64,000 nucleotides of DNA from Coriobacteriia bacterium (GCA_030530215.1 JAUMVJ010000002.1:156504-220503), one strand, 5' to 3'; positions 1 through 8,309 are shown, counted from the first letter of the stretch. The notes: generated from the sequence alone by a model not told the origin. Program-made: numbers and translations.

Positions 1-1
1 C

Positions 2-172
2 GTTCGCGCCCTTGCGCCTAAGGGGAGCCGTATCGTGACCATGGTCGGCACGGCGGAAGAGTTCCTTGGCAGCGATGCCTCGGTCGAGAAGTTCCGCGCG
101 GAGAGTCTACCTTCATCGGGCATGCCCATGAAGGACTCCGACATGAAGACCTTGTTCGATCTGGCTGATTAA
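2..172 (+). CDS. 3' end of an unidentified protein (partial)
   Basis: An open frame enters from the left edge and ends at TAA (170-172), giving about 56 residues. It is followed by a good terminator, and its codon use (C or G in most third positions) is like that of the other genes. The visible part contains RALAPKGSRIVTMVGTAEEF and ends in MKTLFDLAD. I do not recognise the family from this fragment. It is probably the C-terminus of a complete gene lying outside the window. Confidence 0.6.
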   Translation, partial: VRALAPKGSRIVTMVGTAEEFLGSDASVEKFRAESLPSSGMPMKDSDMKTLFDLAD

Positions 173-244
173 GCGCTCGTCTATGGGCTTGGCGGCGCCC
201 CTGTGCGTGCCCATGGCCTTTCGCCAAAGCCCGTAAGCTCTGAG

Positions 245-292
245 CCGCCCTTGAGCTTGGTTTAGCTTGGTTTAGCTTGAGGGCGGGTTTTT
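245..292 (+). terminator. Rho-independent terminator
   Basis: A 13-pair stem (245-257 with 274-286, two G-T wobbles) with a 16-nt loop is followed by TTTTT (288-292). It ends the partial plus-strand gene and lies just downstream of the convergent kinase gene. Confidence 0.8.
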
Positions 293-297
293 GAGGG

Positions 298-2463
298 CTA
301 GCTTGTTTTCGGCTTGATTGCGCGATAGGCGCTCGCGCATTTGCTGATCGTTTGAATGACGAGCCTGGATTCCAAGGGCTTAGCAAGATGGTCGTTCATG
401 CCCGCTTCTTTGGCTGCAATCCTGTCTTCGGCAAAGGCGCTGGCAGTCATGGCGATGATGGGCACCTTGGCGGCATCGGGTCGCTTTGCACGGCGAATCT
501 CACGTGTGGCATCCAGGCCGCTCATCTTCGGCATCATGATGTCCATTAATATCGCGTCTATTTCGAACGGCTCGCTTTCAAGGAAGACCTTAACGGCTTC
601 TTGCCCGTTGCTTGCCTTAACAACCTGCGCCCCTTCCTCGCCAAGAAGAAACTCATTGATTTCCATGTTGAGCCCATTGTCCTCGGCAACGAGGATCTTG
701 AGTCCTTTGATAGAGGCTTCTTCCTTGGTTTCGGGCGTGGGATTATCCGCAGGCTCGGACTTGTCGATTTCGAAGGGCACGGCAACCTCGAAGGTGGTGC
801 CGATCCCTTTTTCGCTTTCAACGCTCAGCGTGCCGCCCATGGCGTCGACGATGTTCTTGACGATGGACATGCCAAGGCCCGTGCCGCCGTATTCCGAGCG
901 TGGCGCTTCGTTTTCCTGCGAGAAAGGATCAAACAGGTGCTGCAAAAACTCTTCCGACATGCCAATTCCGGTATCGCGGCAGATGAACTGGATGGTAACG
1001 GTATCGCCGTTACACGAGAGTTCTCGGCAGGTGATGTAAATCTTGCCGTTTTCTTTGTTGTATTTAATGGCATTGGAAAGGACATTCGTCACAATGCGTT
1101 TGTAATGAACGGGGCTTCCGATGAGCTTGCGGTGGGGCGTGCTGCAGTTAAGCTGAACAATCTCGATGCCGTGCTTTTCTGCTTGTTTGGCGATGACGTT
1201 GTAGGTGGTTCGCGAGACTTCGACCATGTCGAAGGGAACGTGCTCGAGCGTCACCTTTCCCGACTCGAGCTTGTTCATGTCGAGTACTTCGTTAATGATT
1301 TCAAGAAGCACCTGTGCCGATTCTTTGATCTTCATGCGGCAGTCGTCGCGTTTTAGGATGTCGTCGCCGCAGCGCTCGGCGATATCGAGCATGTCCATTA
1401 TGCCGTTCAAGGGCGTGCGGATGTCGTGGCTCATGCGCAAAAGGAAGTCGGTTTTAGCGCGGTTCGCACGCTCGGCGTCCTGCTTGGCCGCGATGAGCTT
1501 TCGCTGATAGGCTTCTTCCTTTTCGCGCTGCTCGCGCTCCTGCTCCAAGTGTTCTTCAATGATGTCGTCGATGATGCGGAAGCCTGCGATTACCGTCCCT
1601 TCGTCGTCCATCTTGGCCACGAAGAATTGGTAGTTGCGCATGGTGCCATTGTCGAGGCTACGGTAGGTACCGGTGTATTCGTCCTGCGAGGAGAGAACCT
1701 TGCGGAGGTTTTCCGCGCTCAGCTGCTTTTTGACGCGTTCTTTATCTTCGGGGTGTACGCGGTTGGTGATCCAGAAATCCAAGACGCTTTCGTAGGGAAA
1801 GACCCTATTTTTGAGTTCGAAGAGCTTTTCGAGATCGTAATCGTCCGAGAGCTTGAGGATCTCGGACGAGCCGTCGTTGATGTTGGCCTTGTAGACGTTG
1901 CGGTAGTTTCGCGAAAGGACATCGAAGATGGCAAGCTGTTCTTCCAACTCGCGTTGATGAGCTTCTTCAAGCTCGTGGCGCTTCCGTTCCTGCTCCAAGT
2001 GCCTGGCAACGATGTCGTCGGTGTTTTGGAATCCTGCAACGATGTAGTCGATATTTTCAGGGCGCACATACTTGAACTGGTAGTAGTGGACTTCGCCGTT
2101 TTCGAGCACGCGATAGTTGCCGCTGTATTCAGCTTCGGTTTTGAGCTCGCTTTTTACGCGTGTAAGCTCAATGGCCTCGTTCATTGCGTCTCGGTCGTCC
2201 GGATGCACGCGCTCGGAGACGTATTGCTTTTGTAGCGTACTGTAATCGTAGAGGATGTCGCTGTTCTTCTGGACGCCTGTGGTGACGTAGCCATTGAGCT
2301 TGAGGACCTTGACCTTTTCGCTTTTGGCATGGATGAGGTAGACGTTGCTGTAAGCGTTTGAGAGCGCGCCGAAGATGGCAAGCAGCTCTTTGAGCTCTTC
2401 GTCTTGCCCGGCGTCCTGCGCGATGTTTTGTGCAGCAGAGGTGTTTTGCTTGGGGTCGTTCAT
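298..2463 (-). CDS. Hybrid sensor histidine kinase/response regulator
   Basis: A 721-residue soluble hybrid kinase with no membrane segment or signal peptide. Two similar PAS-like sensor domains (about 25-155 and 175-305) are separated by charged coiled-coil linkers. A HisKA domain follows with phospho-acceptor His346 in MSHDIRTP, then a HATPase domain with N box near 461-466, DTGIG (497-501) and GGTGLG (526-531). A receiver domain completes it, with acidic pocket E594-D595 and phospho-acceptor D641 in LMDIMMP. The start ATG has AGAGGTG upstream. The sensor domains resemble those of the kinase at 47.2-50.0 kb, so the two are relatives with different N-termini. No partner regulator adjoins it, so output probably passes to a remote phosphotransfer protein. 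The stop is TAG. A TATAAT-like -10 lies at 2586-2591. Confidence 0.93.
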   Translation of the reverse strand: MNDPKQNTSAAQNIAQDAGQDEELKELLAIFGALSNAYSNVYLIHAKSEKVKVLKLNGYVTTGVQKNSDILYDYSTLQKQYVSERVHPDDRDAMNEAIELTRVKSELKTEAEYSGNYRVLENGEVHYYQFKYVRPENIDYIVAGFQNTDDIVARHLEQERKRHELEEAHQRELEEQLAIFDVLSRNYRNVYKANINDGSSEILKLSDDYDLEKLFELKNRVFPYESVLDFWITNRVHPEDKERVKKQLSAENLRKVLSSQDEYTGTYRSLDNGTMRNYQFFVAKMDDEGTVIAGFRIIDDIIEEHLEQEREQREKEEAYQRKLIAAKQDAERANRAKTDFLLRMSHDIRTPLNGIMDMLDIAERCGDDILKRDDCRMKIKESAQVLLEIINEVLDMNKLESGKVTLEHVPFDMVEVSRTTYNVIAKQAEKHGIEIVQLNCSTPHRKLIGSPVHYKRIVTNVLSNAIKYNKENGKIYITCRELSCNGDTVTIQFICRDTGIGMSEEFLQHLFDPFSQENEAPRSEYGGTGLGMSIVKNIVDAMGGTLSVESEKGIGTTFEVAVPFEIDKSEPADNPTPETKEEASIKGLKILVAEDNGLNMEINEFLLGEEGAQVVKASNGQEAVKVFLESEPFEIDAILMDIMMPKMSGLDATREIRRAKRPDAAKVPIIAMTASAFAEDRIAAKEAGMNDHLAKPLESRLVIQTISKCASAYRAIKPKTS

Positions 2464-2672
2464 GGTCGAGCACCTCTGCTTTCATATTGACATGGTCTGC
2501 GTAAATGGCAGGGCCCGTGAGCTCGGCCCCTATTCGAAGCTTGCCTGATTTGCGGCTTTTTCGCTTGGGTCATTTCGAGCTTTCAATTATAGCCCAGTTG
2601 CGTGAAGCTCAATTCCGGTATAGCGGCGCTGCAGTTGGCGGCTGTGGTCCTCCTGCCTGCTCCAAGGAGGGC

Positions 2673-3053
2673 TTAGAGCCCCATGAGGCTCGTGGTGGCG
2701 GCAAAACCGATGGCTGCAGCGCCGAGCGTGCCTAGATAGGTGGTGGCGAGGTAGGCGATGCCAGTTTTGGCACGTCCCTGCGTAAGGTGATCCACCGCTT
2801 CGCAGTTCATCGTCGAGAGGGTGGAGAAGCCCCCAAGGAAGCCCATGCTCAAAACCGCGAAGGCAAGCGCTCCCATCGCACTGGACGCGGCAAGTGCGCA
2901 GCCTGCGATAGTGCAGGCGCAGAGGTTGATAGCGAGCGTGGGCCAGGGGAACTCGCTCGCGGATTTGCGCTTCATGAAAGAAGACGCCTTATGCCTGCAA
3001 AGGGCGCCAAGGGCTCCTCCTACGCCCACAAGGACGAGGGTCAGAAGGTTCAT
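2673..3053 (-). CDS. crcB: Fluoride exporter CrcB/Fluc subunit (second of pair)
   Basis: A 126-residue membrane protein with four hydrophobic segments and the CrcB/Fluc signatures: GGALGALCRH near the N-terminus, a central TLAIN helix and GFLGGFSTLSTM in the third helix. Fluc proteins form dimeric fluoride channels in the cytoplasmic membrane. The chosen start (3053) overlaps the stop of the upstream crcB as ATGA (3050-3053) with AAGGTG upstream, so the two are translationally coupled. Longer in-frame starts would run into the upstream gene and are not favoured. Paired crcB genes usually encode the two halves of a heterodimer in Gram-positive bacteria. Confidence 0.9.
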   Translation of the reverse strand: MNLLTLVLVGVGGALGALCRHKASSFMKRKSASEFPWPTLAINLCACTIAGCALAASSAMGALAFAVLSMGFLGGFSTLSTMNCEAVDHLTQGRAKTGIAYLATTYLGTLGAAAIGFAATTSLMGL

Positions 3054-3499
3054 CTCTGCACCTTCTTGCGCTCGGCACGCCGCCCCAGCATGTCTGCCAC
3101 CAACTTGCCCGCCCATGCGGCGGCAAGGGTTGTTACGGCGGTAGCTCCCAGGTAAAGAGCGAATGTTGGGTAGAGGCCTTGCTGCAGGAACGAAAGGCTC
3201 TCGACGGAGAACGCGGACACCGTGGTGAAGGCGCCGATTAGGCCGATGCCCATGGACTTCACGAGCGGCGTGGGAAGCATGCTTCGTTGCGCGATGTGGA
3301 GGTTGATGATCCCGAGCGTGAAGCAGCCGAAAATATTGACGGCAAGCGTTGCCGTGGGGAAGCCGCCGCCTGCGGGCAAGAGCATTTCCAGGATGTAGCG
3401 CAGGCTTGCACCGATAAAGCCCATGAGCAGCACAAGGGGTGTGAGCGAGTGGGGATTGCGCAGCGCATCCTTTAGGGCATCGGTTGTATTTCTTGGCAT
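3050..3499 (-). CDS. crcB: Fluoride exporter CrcB/Fluc subunit (first of pair)
   Basis: 149 residues with four hydrophobic helices and the family motifs GASLRYILE, the central TLAVNIFGCF helix and GAFTTVSAFSVE. It carries a polar N-terminal extension of about 20 residues and a basic C-terminus (RRAERKK). AAGGAGA precedes the ATG. It is the first gene of a two-gene fluoride-export operon with the overlapping downstream copy. I looked upstream for a fluoride riboswitch, which often controls crcB, and could not find its conserved core. Confidence 0.92.
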   Translation of the reverse strand: MPRNTTDALKDALRNPHSLTPLVLLMGFIGASLRYILEMLLPAGGGFPTATLAVNIFGCFTLGIINLHIAQRSMLPTPLVKSMGIGLIGAFTTVSAFSVESLSFLQQGLYPTFALYLGATAVTTLAAAWAGKLVADMLGRRAERKKVQR

Positions 3500-3583
3500 A
3501 CGTGTCTCCTTGGTCCTTGCTGCATTAGCTTAGCTTGGGGATCGTTGCTGTTTGCTCTCTTTTCGCTAAACGCCCTATGTTGG

Positions 3584-4657
3584 CTAAGCTTCCGCTAAGG
3601 GCTTGTCCAATTCTTCTGCAAGTTGAGGGAAGAGTTCGGCCAGGGTGGTGTCCAGTTTGTTCTTTTTCAGCTGGCACTCCCATATCACGTGGACACGCCA
3701 ACCCATGGCCTCAAGCGTCGCCAGGTTTTCTGCGTCGCGCTCGATGTTGCGGGCGAATTTGGCCTCCCAGTAGTCGACGTTCTTTTTCGGCACGCTGGGC
3801 TTGCAGTGCGGGCAGCGGTGCCAGTAGCAACCGCGTACCTCGATGGCGACCTTCTTTGATGGCCAGGCGATGTCGGGATGCCCCGGTACCTTCCACTGCA
3901 GGCGGTAGCCCCCAAGCCCCGCTTCGCGCAGTTTTTGGCGTACCAGAAGCTCGGGCTTGGTGTCTTTTCGGTTGTTGCCCTGCATGCTTTTGTGCACGGC
4001 GTAGCTTGATGCCGGTGGGGCAGGGATGCGCACGCTTGCGTACTCGACGGTGCCGGCGGGCTTTGCTGCGCGGGCGGGCGCTGCCTTTTCAAGCATGCCT
4101 TCGCTTGCTGCTTTGAGGAGCGGGGTTATTTCTTCACGCCAGCGCTTGCTTAGGCGATCAAGCTGCCAGGCGGCGTTTGCGGGGCTGGTGGACGGCAGCA
4201 CGCAGGCATCAAGGCCGACTTGCCACTGCAAGTACTTTTGGTAGAGCCTCCCCGCCGTGCTTCCGTTGCAGACAACGGCGCCGATGGGCGCAGTTTCAAG
4301 GATGCGCTCGATTTGCGCAGGCACCACATTTTTAATGCTTGCGTCGCTTGATCCTTTGATGTCGCAGGATTCGATGACATCCCATAGGGCAATGCCGTGG
4401 GCAAGCAGAAGCTCCTCTTTGGCAGTGATTGATTGTTCCAAGCTTGCAGCTTTGCCTTCGAGAGGGTCGCCTTCGTTGGGCGGCACGGGAGCGTCCAGGC
4501 AGCCTGCCAGAACCTGCCAGAAGCGGTTATGCGGGTTGCCATAGTAAAAGGCGTTTTTGCGCGACTGCACTGAAGGGAACGAGCCCAAAATCAAGATGCG
4601 AGAATTCTCGTCGAACACGGGATCGAAGCCGTGTGATATGTGCCGGTACTTTGCCAT
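3584..4657 (-). CDS. Hypoxanthine/mismatch DNA glycosylase fused to Vsr endonuclease
   Basis: A 357-residue two-domain DNA-repair protein. Residues 1-185 match the uracil-DNA glycosylase superfamily branch that includes Mug-like and hypoxanthine-DNA glycosylases: GSFPS (25-29), YYGNPHNRFW (38-47) and LPSTSPAN (154-161). An Ala/Pro-rich linker follows (about 185-220). Residues 222-345 match very-short-patch repair endonuclease: KDTKPELLVR with E236, PGHPD with D262, GCYWH with H280, and IWEC (325-328). These align with E. coli Vsr catalytic residues E25, D51 and H69, so both halves look intact. Glycosylases of this branch remove deaminated bases, and Vsr nicks beside T:G mismatches. I infer a single-chain deamination-repair enzyme. 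No cytosine methyltransferase, the usual Vsr neighbour, adjoins it. There is no clear Shine-Dalgarno; the leader is AT-rich and contains an inverted repeat. Confidence 0.85.
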   Translation of the reverse strand: MAKYRHISHGFDPVFDENSRILILGSFPSVQSRKNAFYYGNPHNRFWQVLAGCLDAPVPPNEGDPLEGKAASLEQSITAKEELLLAHGIALWDVIESCDIKGSSDASIKNVVPAQIERILETAPIGAVVCNGSTAGRLYQKYLQWQVGLDACVLPSTSPANAAWQLDRLSKRWREEITPLLKAASEGMLEKAAPARAAKPAGTVEYASVRIPAPPASSYAVHKSMQGNNRKDTKPELLVRQKLREAGLGGYRLQWKVPGHPDIAWPSKKVAIEVRGCYWHRCPHCKPSVPKKNVDYWEAKFARNIERDAENLATLEAMGWRVHVIWECQLKKNKLDTTLAELFPQLAEELDKPLAEA

Positions 4658-4687
4658 ATAAACAGTATTGTTAAATAAACTATAACT

Positions 4688-4711
4688 TAAATAAGCAAAA
4701 CTGCTTATTTA
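4688..4711. repeat. Perfect AT-rich inverted repeat
   Basis: Ten-base arms TAAATAAGCA and TGCTTATTTA flank a 4-nt loop. The repeat lies between the flavin-binding protein gene and the glycosylase-Vsr gene, both on the minus strand, in a strongly AT-rich patch. It could be an operator or part of the promoter of the fusion gene, or a weak terminator for the upstream gene. No T-tract follows on either strand. Confidence 0.5.
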
Positions 4712-4749
4712 CTGTATTTCCAGTGCTTATGCTCGTGCCTTTGCTGCCG

Positions 4750-5229
4750 TTATTTTTCTTGGATTTGCTTGCCGGTAAGGTGCTCGATGTCCATCACGTA
4801 GAGGAACATGCCTTTGGCGGACTGGGTGATCACCTTATCGATCTCTTCGTCGTTTGGATAGTGCTTGCGTGCCATGTGTCGCACACCTTCGCTTGCTTGC
4901 TCTAAATCGTCGACAAGGGAGCAGCGCCCGAAGGCGACGGCGCTTTGAACATAGGGCGCCCACGCCTGCGCGGCATCGATGTGCTCATTTCCGTATACCG
5001 CGAAGCACACTTTGTCCGAGTGTTTCAGCACATCGACCTTATGACCCGCCTTGGACCCATGGAAATAGATTTTGTTCGCCTGCGCATCGTAGAGGTAGTT
5101 GATGGGGAAGGCATACGGGTAGCCGTCGTCGCCGTTAACGGCCAGCACGCCACGGCGTTCTTTGCGAAGAAGCTCCTTGGCGGCTTCCTCGGATATGGTG
5201 CGGTCTTTTCTTCTTATGGGTCTGAACAT
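4750..5229 (-). CDS. Pyridoxamine 5'-phosphate oxidase-like flavin-binding protein
   Basis: About 159 residues with the split-barrel FMN-binding fold of the pyridoxamine-phosphate-oxidase/NimA-like family: an N-terminal helix followed by GVLAVNGDDGYPYAFPINY, then IYFHGSKAGHKVD and VCFAVYGNE. Members reduce or bind small molecules with FMN or F420 in the cytoplasm, and the exact substrate cannot be told. The second of two nearby ATGs (5229) is preferred because AAAGGA sits five bases before it; the first ATG at 5235 lies directly on that ribosome site. It is followed by an AT-rich stretch and the repair fusion gene. Confidence 0.85.
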   Translation of the reverse strand: MFRPIRRKDRTISEEAAKELLRKERRGVLAVNGDDGYPYAFPINYLYDAQANKIYFHGSKAGHKVDVLKHSDKVCFAVYGNEHIDAAQAWAPYVQSAVAFGRCSLVDDLEQASEGVRHMARKHYPNDEEIDKVITQSAKGMFLYVMDIEHLTGKQIQEK

Positions 5230-5328
5230 GGCCATCCTTTCGTGCTTTGCGAGGGTTCATCGAGTCCACTCCGTCACGGCGGGCGGGGTTTTGCTGGCTT
5301 TTGCTTAGGACAAGAGCGGGTGCAGATT

Positions 5329-5913
5329 TTATTTGGAGCAGCTTGCTTTCGCGTTTGCCTCGTCGATGAGGCCGTAAATGCCCCGGGTTGCCACTTTGTC
5401 CATGTAGGCCATCTTCTCGGGTGGCAGGGGCATGCCGTCTTCGGCCCATTTGATGATCATGTTTCCCACGGCTTGAGAGGTGTAGCGCTCGATGAAGTCG
5501 AGTGCGTCGGGGTCGAAGGTCAGGTTGTCGCCCATGTACTTGGCGATAAGCATTTTCCAGCTGTCGAGATTGCGCTTGCGCATGTAATCGCGTAGCGAGT
5601 TTTGCCCGCGCCGCTGCACGGCTTGCGTGTAGAAGCTCCTGTCGGCATACATCTTTTCGAGGCATTGCTGCGTGATGCCCGACCAAGTTTCGTCGTGGGT
5701 GGCAATGTAGCGTTGAAGTGGCTCAATGACGTCGGTCTCGAAAGTCCAGTTTATAAGGTCGTATATATCGAGGAAATGGTTGTAGAAGGTCCCGCGGCTC
5801 ATGCCGCACGCGTCGACAAGCTGCGTGACCGAGATGGTCTTGAGGTCGTGCGTGGTGGCGAGTTCCTTCAAAGCGCGTGACATTTCGCGTTTCATAAGGT
5901 CGTTTCGGCGCAT
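5329..5913 (-). CDS. TetR/AcrR family transcriptional regulator
   Basis: 194 residues. The N-terminal helix-turn-helix spans about 27-47 (ISVTQLVDACGMSRGTFYNH), and the helical C-terminal ligand and dimer domain has no obvious relatives. The start is supported by AAAGGA and GAGG upstream. The gene is divergent from the SDR/acyl-CoA dehydrogenase/MFS block at 6.1-10 kb. The shared intergenic region holds three GAAC...GTTC-type inverted repeats, so it is the obvious candidate to control that block and itself. The inducer is unknown. Confidence 0.9.
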   Translation of the reverse strand: MRRNDLMKREMSRALKELATTHDLKTISVTQLVDACGMSRGTFYNHFLDIYDLINWTFETDVIEPLQRYIATHDETWSGITQQCLEKMYADRSFYTQAVQRRGQNSLRDYMRKRNLDSWKMLIAKYMGDNLTFDPDALDFIERYTSQAVGNMIIKWAEDGMPLPPEKMAYMDKVATRGIYGLIDEANAKASCSK

Positions 5914-5978
5914 CCTCGATCCTTTTCTCGCAGGTCATTCTTAAAGGAGATTGTAAAGCTAAACAAGCGATAGGGCAC

Positions 5979-6073
5979 TGTTCGTGTGGTGAACAATCGG
6001 TATGAACATGTTCAAGTTCTGCACTTCGCGGCGTGATTGAAAATCGTATTTTCCCTAATGAACAGGTAGGTTC
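5979..6073. promoter_or_regulatory. Cluster of GAAC/GTTC inverted repeats (operator candidate)
   Basis: Three dyads lie between the divergent TetR and SDR genes: TGTTC-7-GAACA (5979-5995), a perfect 12-base palindrome TGAACATGTTCA (6003-6014), and GAAC-6-GTTC (6060-6073). Related palindromes lie in front of the cytochrome b/AOR operon at 16.9-17.0 kb. Which protein binds is inferred only from position. Confidence 0.6.
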
Positions 6074-6141
6074 TTACTTGTGAAAGCGTTGCGGCGCATA
6101 GATGCCGCTTTTCGCATTGGTTTTTGTTAAGGAGGAAAACC

Positions 6142-7080
6142 ATGGAAGACTACAAGGGGAAAGTCGTCGTTATCACCGGTGGAACCACAGGCTTGGGCCA
6201 TGCCCTTGCCGATATTTTGGGCGAGCGCGGCGCGCGCGTGGTGATCACGGCCCGCACCGCCTCGAAAGGTGAAGCGGTTGAAGCCGAGCTCAAGGACAAG
6301 GGCTACGACGTCAAGTTCATTCAGCAGGACATCACCTCCGAGGAGGGATGGAAGAAGCTTGCTTTCGCCGTTAAAGGCGAATACGGCCAGGTTGATTACC
6401 TGTTCAACAACGCGGGCGTCATGCTGCAGCCCAACGCTCTTATGAAAACCACCATCGAAGATTGGAAATGGATCGTCGATACGAACTTCTGGGGTTCGCT
6501 GTACGGCTTGCGCACATTCAGCGGGCTTATGTTCACGCAGGAGACGGGCGGCCGCATCGTGACAACGGCCTCGACCGCCGGCGTGTCGGCCTTCAGCGGA
6601 TGGTCGCCCTATTCGGTGACCAAGACCGCGCTTGTGCGCTTGTGCGAGAGCTATCAGGCTGAAGCCCTTAAGTTCAACCTGGATAAGGTGAAGTACAACG
6701 TCTCGCTGCCAGGCGTTTTCGAAAGCGAGATCGCCAATTCCACGCTTCGTCGTGGTGACAAGTATCACAACATCGCGGGCGATGGTAAGGAAATGCCCGT
6801 GTCTCAGGCCCACACCGAATCGGGCGACCGCTTGGGCATGCTCACCGCGAAGGAAGTTGCGACCATCGTGCTCGACCAAATCGACGAGGGCCGTTTCTAC
6901 CTGCTTCCTCATGCCGACCTGACCGAGCGCGTGGTAACCACCGAGGCCGAGGCACTGAACAACAACGGCCAGCCTTGCGACCAGGCGGTTGTCGATTTCG
7001 CCTTCTATGCCGAAAAGCTTGCTGAACAGGGGATCACGGGCGGCGGCGACAACGTTGATCGCTTGACTATGAAGGCTTAA
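6142..7080 (+). CDS. Short-chain dehydrogenase/reductase
   Basis: 312 residues of the classical SDR fold. The nucleotide-binding motif TGGTTGLG is at 12-19, NNAG at 89-92, an active-site serine near 144, and YSVTK at 157-161 (Y157 and K161 catalytic). It catalyses NAD(P)-dependent oxidoreduction of a hydroxyl or carbonyl in the cytoplasm; the substrate cannot be read from sequence. The ATG at 6142 is chosen over an upstream in-frame codon because GGAGG (6131-6135) is well placed. It leads a block with an acyl-CoA dehydrogenase and a metabolite transporter, so a CoA-ester or side-chain degradation pathway is plausible. It is divergent from the TetR gene. Confidence 0.93.
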   Translation: MEDYKGKVVVITGGTTGLGHALADILGERGARVVITARTASKGEAVEAELKDKGYDVKFIQQDITSEEGWKKLAFAVKGEYGQVDYLFNNAGVMLQPNALMKTTIEDWKWIVDTNFWGSLYGLRTFSGLMFTQETGGRIVTTASTAGVSAFSGWSPYSVTKTALVRLCESYQAEALKFNLDKVKYNVSLPGVFESEIANSTLRRGDKYHNIAGDGKEMPVSQAHTESGDRLGMLTAKEVATIVLDQIDEGRFYLLPHADLTERVVTTEAEALNNNGQPCDQAVVDFAFYAEKLAEQGITGGGDNVDRLTMKA

Positions 7081-7094
7081 CGCTGAATTCAGGG

Positions 7095-7129
7095 CAGGCG
7101 CCGTCGTTCCCGACGAGGGCTGGCGCCTG
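7095..7129 (+). repeat. Intercistronic hairpin
   Basis: Arms CAGGCGCC (7095-7102) and GGCGCCTG (7122-7129) flank a 19-nt loop between the SDR and acyl-CoA dehydrogenase genes. There is no T-tract, so an mRNA-processing or attenuating hairpin is more likely than a terminator. Confidence 0.5.
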
Positions 7130-7151
7130 GATGCAACAAGGAGGATTGAAA

Positions 7152-8309
7152 ATGTCGATATTCCTAAATGATGAAATGGAATTGCTGCAGGAAAGCGCGC
7201 GCGAGTTCGCCGAGCGCTACGTGGCTCCGGCCGTTGAAGGCATGGAATCCGAGAACGAGTTTCCGCGCGAGCTGTATTTGAAGGCGGGCGAGCTGGGCTT
7301 CTTGGGCCTTATCGTACCCGAGAAAATCGGCGGTGCGGGCTTGGGCCTGACTGCCGTGGGCATCGTGACCGAGGAGATAGCCAAGGTTTCACCTGCATTC
7401 GCCATCAGCTATTACGTTGATTCCTGCATGTCGAGCTATTTGATGGAGTCGCCAAATCGTGTTGAGCTTCTGAAGAAGTACCTGCCAGGCGTCATGACAG
7501 GCTAGACCATCATGGGTGCGGGCATTACGCCGCCTCAGGGCTCGACGAACCTCTCCGAGTGGCCTGTGATGGCCAAGAAGGAGGGCGATGAGTGGGTGCT
7601 CAACGGCAGCAAGCTCTACGTCACTAACACTTCCAAGTCCGACCTAGTGGCGTTTTTGGGCATGACCGAAGAGCGCGAGATGCGCTGCTTCTTCGTCGAA
7701 ACCAAGGACCCGGGGGTCGACGATAGGCACGTTGAGAAGAAGATCGGCCTTAACGGAAATTGCTCGGGTTCGTACTTCCTCACCGACGTGCGCGTCCCCG
7801 ATTCTTATAGCTTCCCCAAGAATCCCCTCGATGGCATGGGGCCAGGCAACGCGCTCTGCGCTGCGGTTGCCCTTGGTTGCGCTGAAGCTGCGCTTGCTAA
7901 GACCATGGAGTTCGTGAAGCAGCGTACTCACGACAGTGCCCCCATCGCCGAGTGCCAGGTGGTTCGTCATCGCATTGCACGCATGTGGGGCGAGGTCGAG
8001 AAGAGCCGCGCGCTTGTTTTCGAGGCCCTGGCGATGGCCGACAAGGTGCTTGCAACTGGCGATAAGGCGCTTGGTGCTAAGGCAAAGGCGCTTATCTGCA
8101 CGGCGAAATACAGCACCTGCGAAATGGCAGTTGATGTGACGAAGCAGTGCATCTGGTTGCATGGCGGTCTGGGAATCGTCGAGGAGACGGGCGTGGCTCG
8201 CTACCTGCGCGACGCCGAGACCTTGTGCATCGCCGACGGCACTCCCGACCTGCACGTTGAGAGCGTGTCTGCGATCCTTGGCATGCCGGGGGCAAGCATC
8301 ATCATTTAG
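7152..8309 (+). pseudogene. Acyl-CoA dehydrogenase interrupted by in-frame TAG
   Basis: The frame encodes a normal-length acyl-CoA dehydrogenase (385 codons) but carries TAG at 7503-7505, after YLPGVMTG. Homology continues in the same frame with TIMGAGITPP, so only one base need differ (CAG to TAG would fit). The start ATG has AAGGAGG (7138-7144). The N-terminal helical domain, the middle beta-domain (WVLNGSKLYVTN) and the C-terminal helical domain (WLHGGLGI) are all recognisable. The usual TEPxAGSD segment is replaced by TPPQGSTN, and the usual EGT near the C-terminus is DGT (IADGTPDL), so it is an atypical member. Such enzymes desaturate acyl-CoAs with FAD, passing electrons to ETF. Readthrough, sequence error or true decay cannot be separated here. 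Confidence 0.85.

Noticed and set aside
1426..2235. Plus-strand open frame opposite the first hybrid kinase
   Set aside because: It is a shadow of the kinase gene, whose motifs are unmistakable.
3500..3600. Fluoride riboswitch upstream of the crcB pair
   Set aside because: The conserved aptamer core could not be found on the minus strand; only ordinary sequence is seen.
7152..7505. A separate 117-residue protein instead of a broken acyl-CoA dehydrogenase
   Set aside because: Homology to acyl-CoA dehydrogenases continues in the same frame directly after the TAG.
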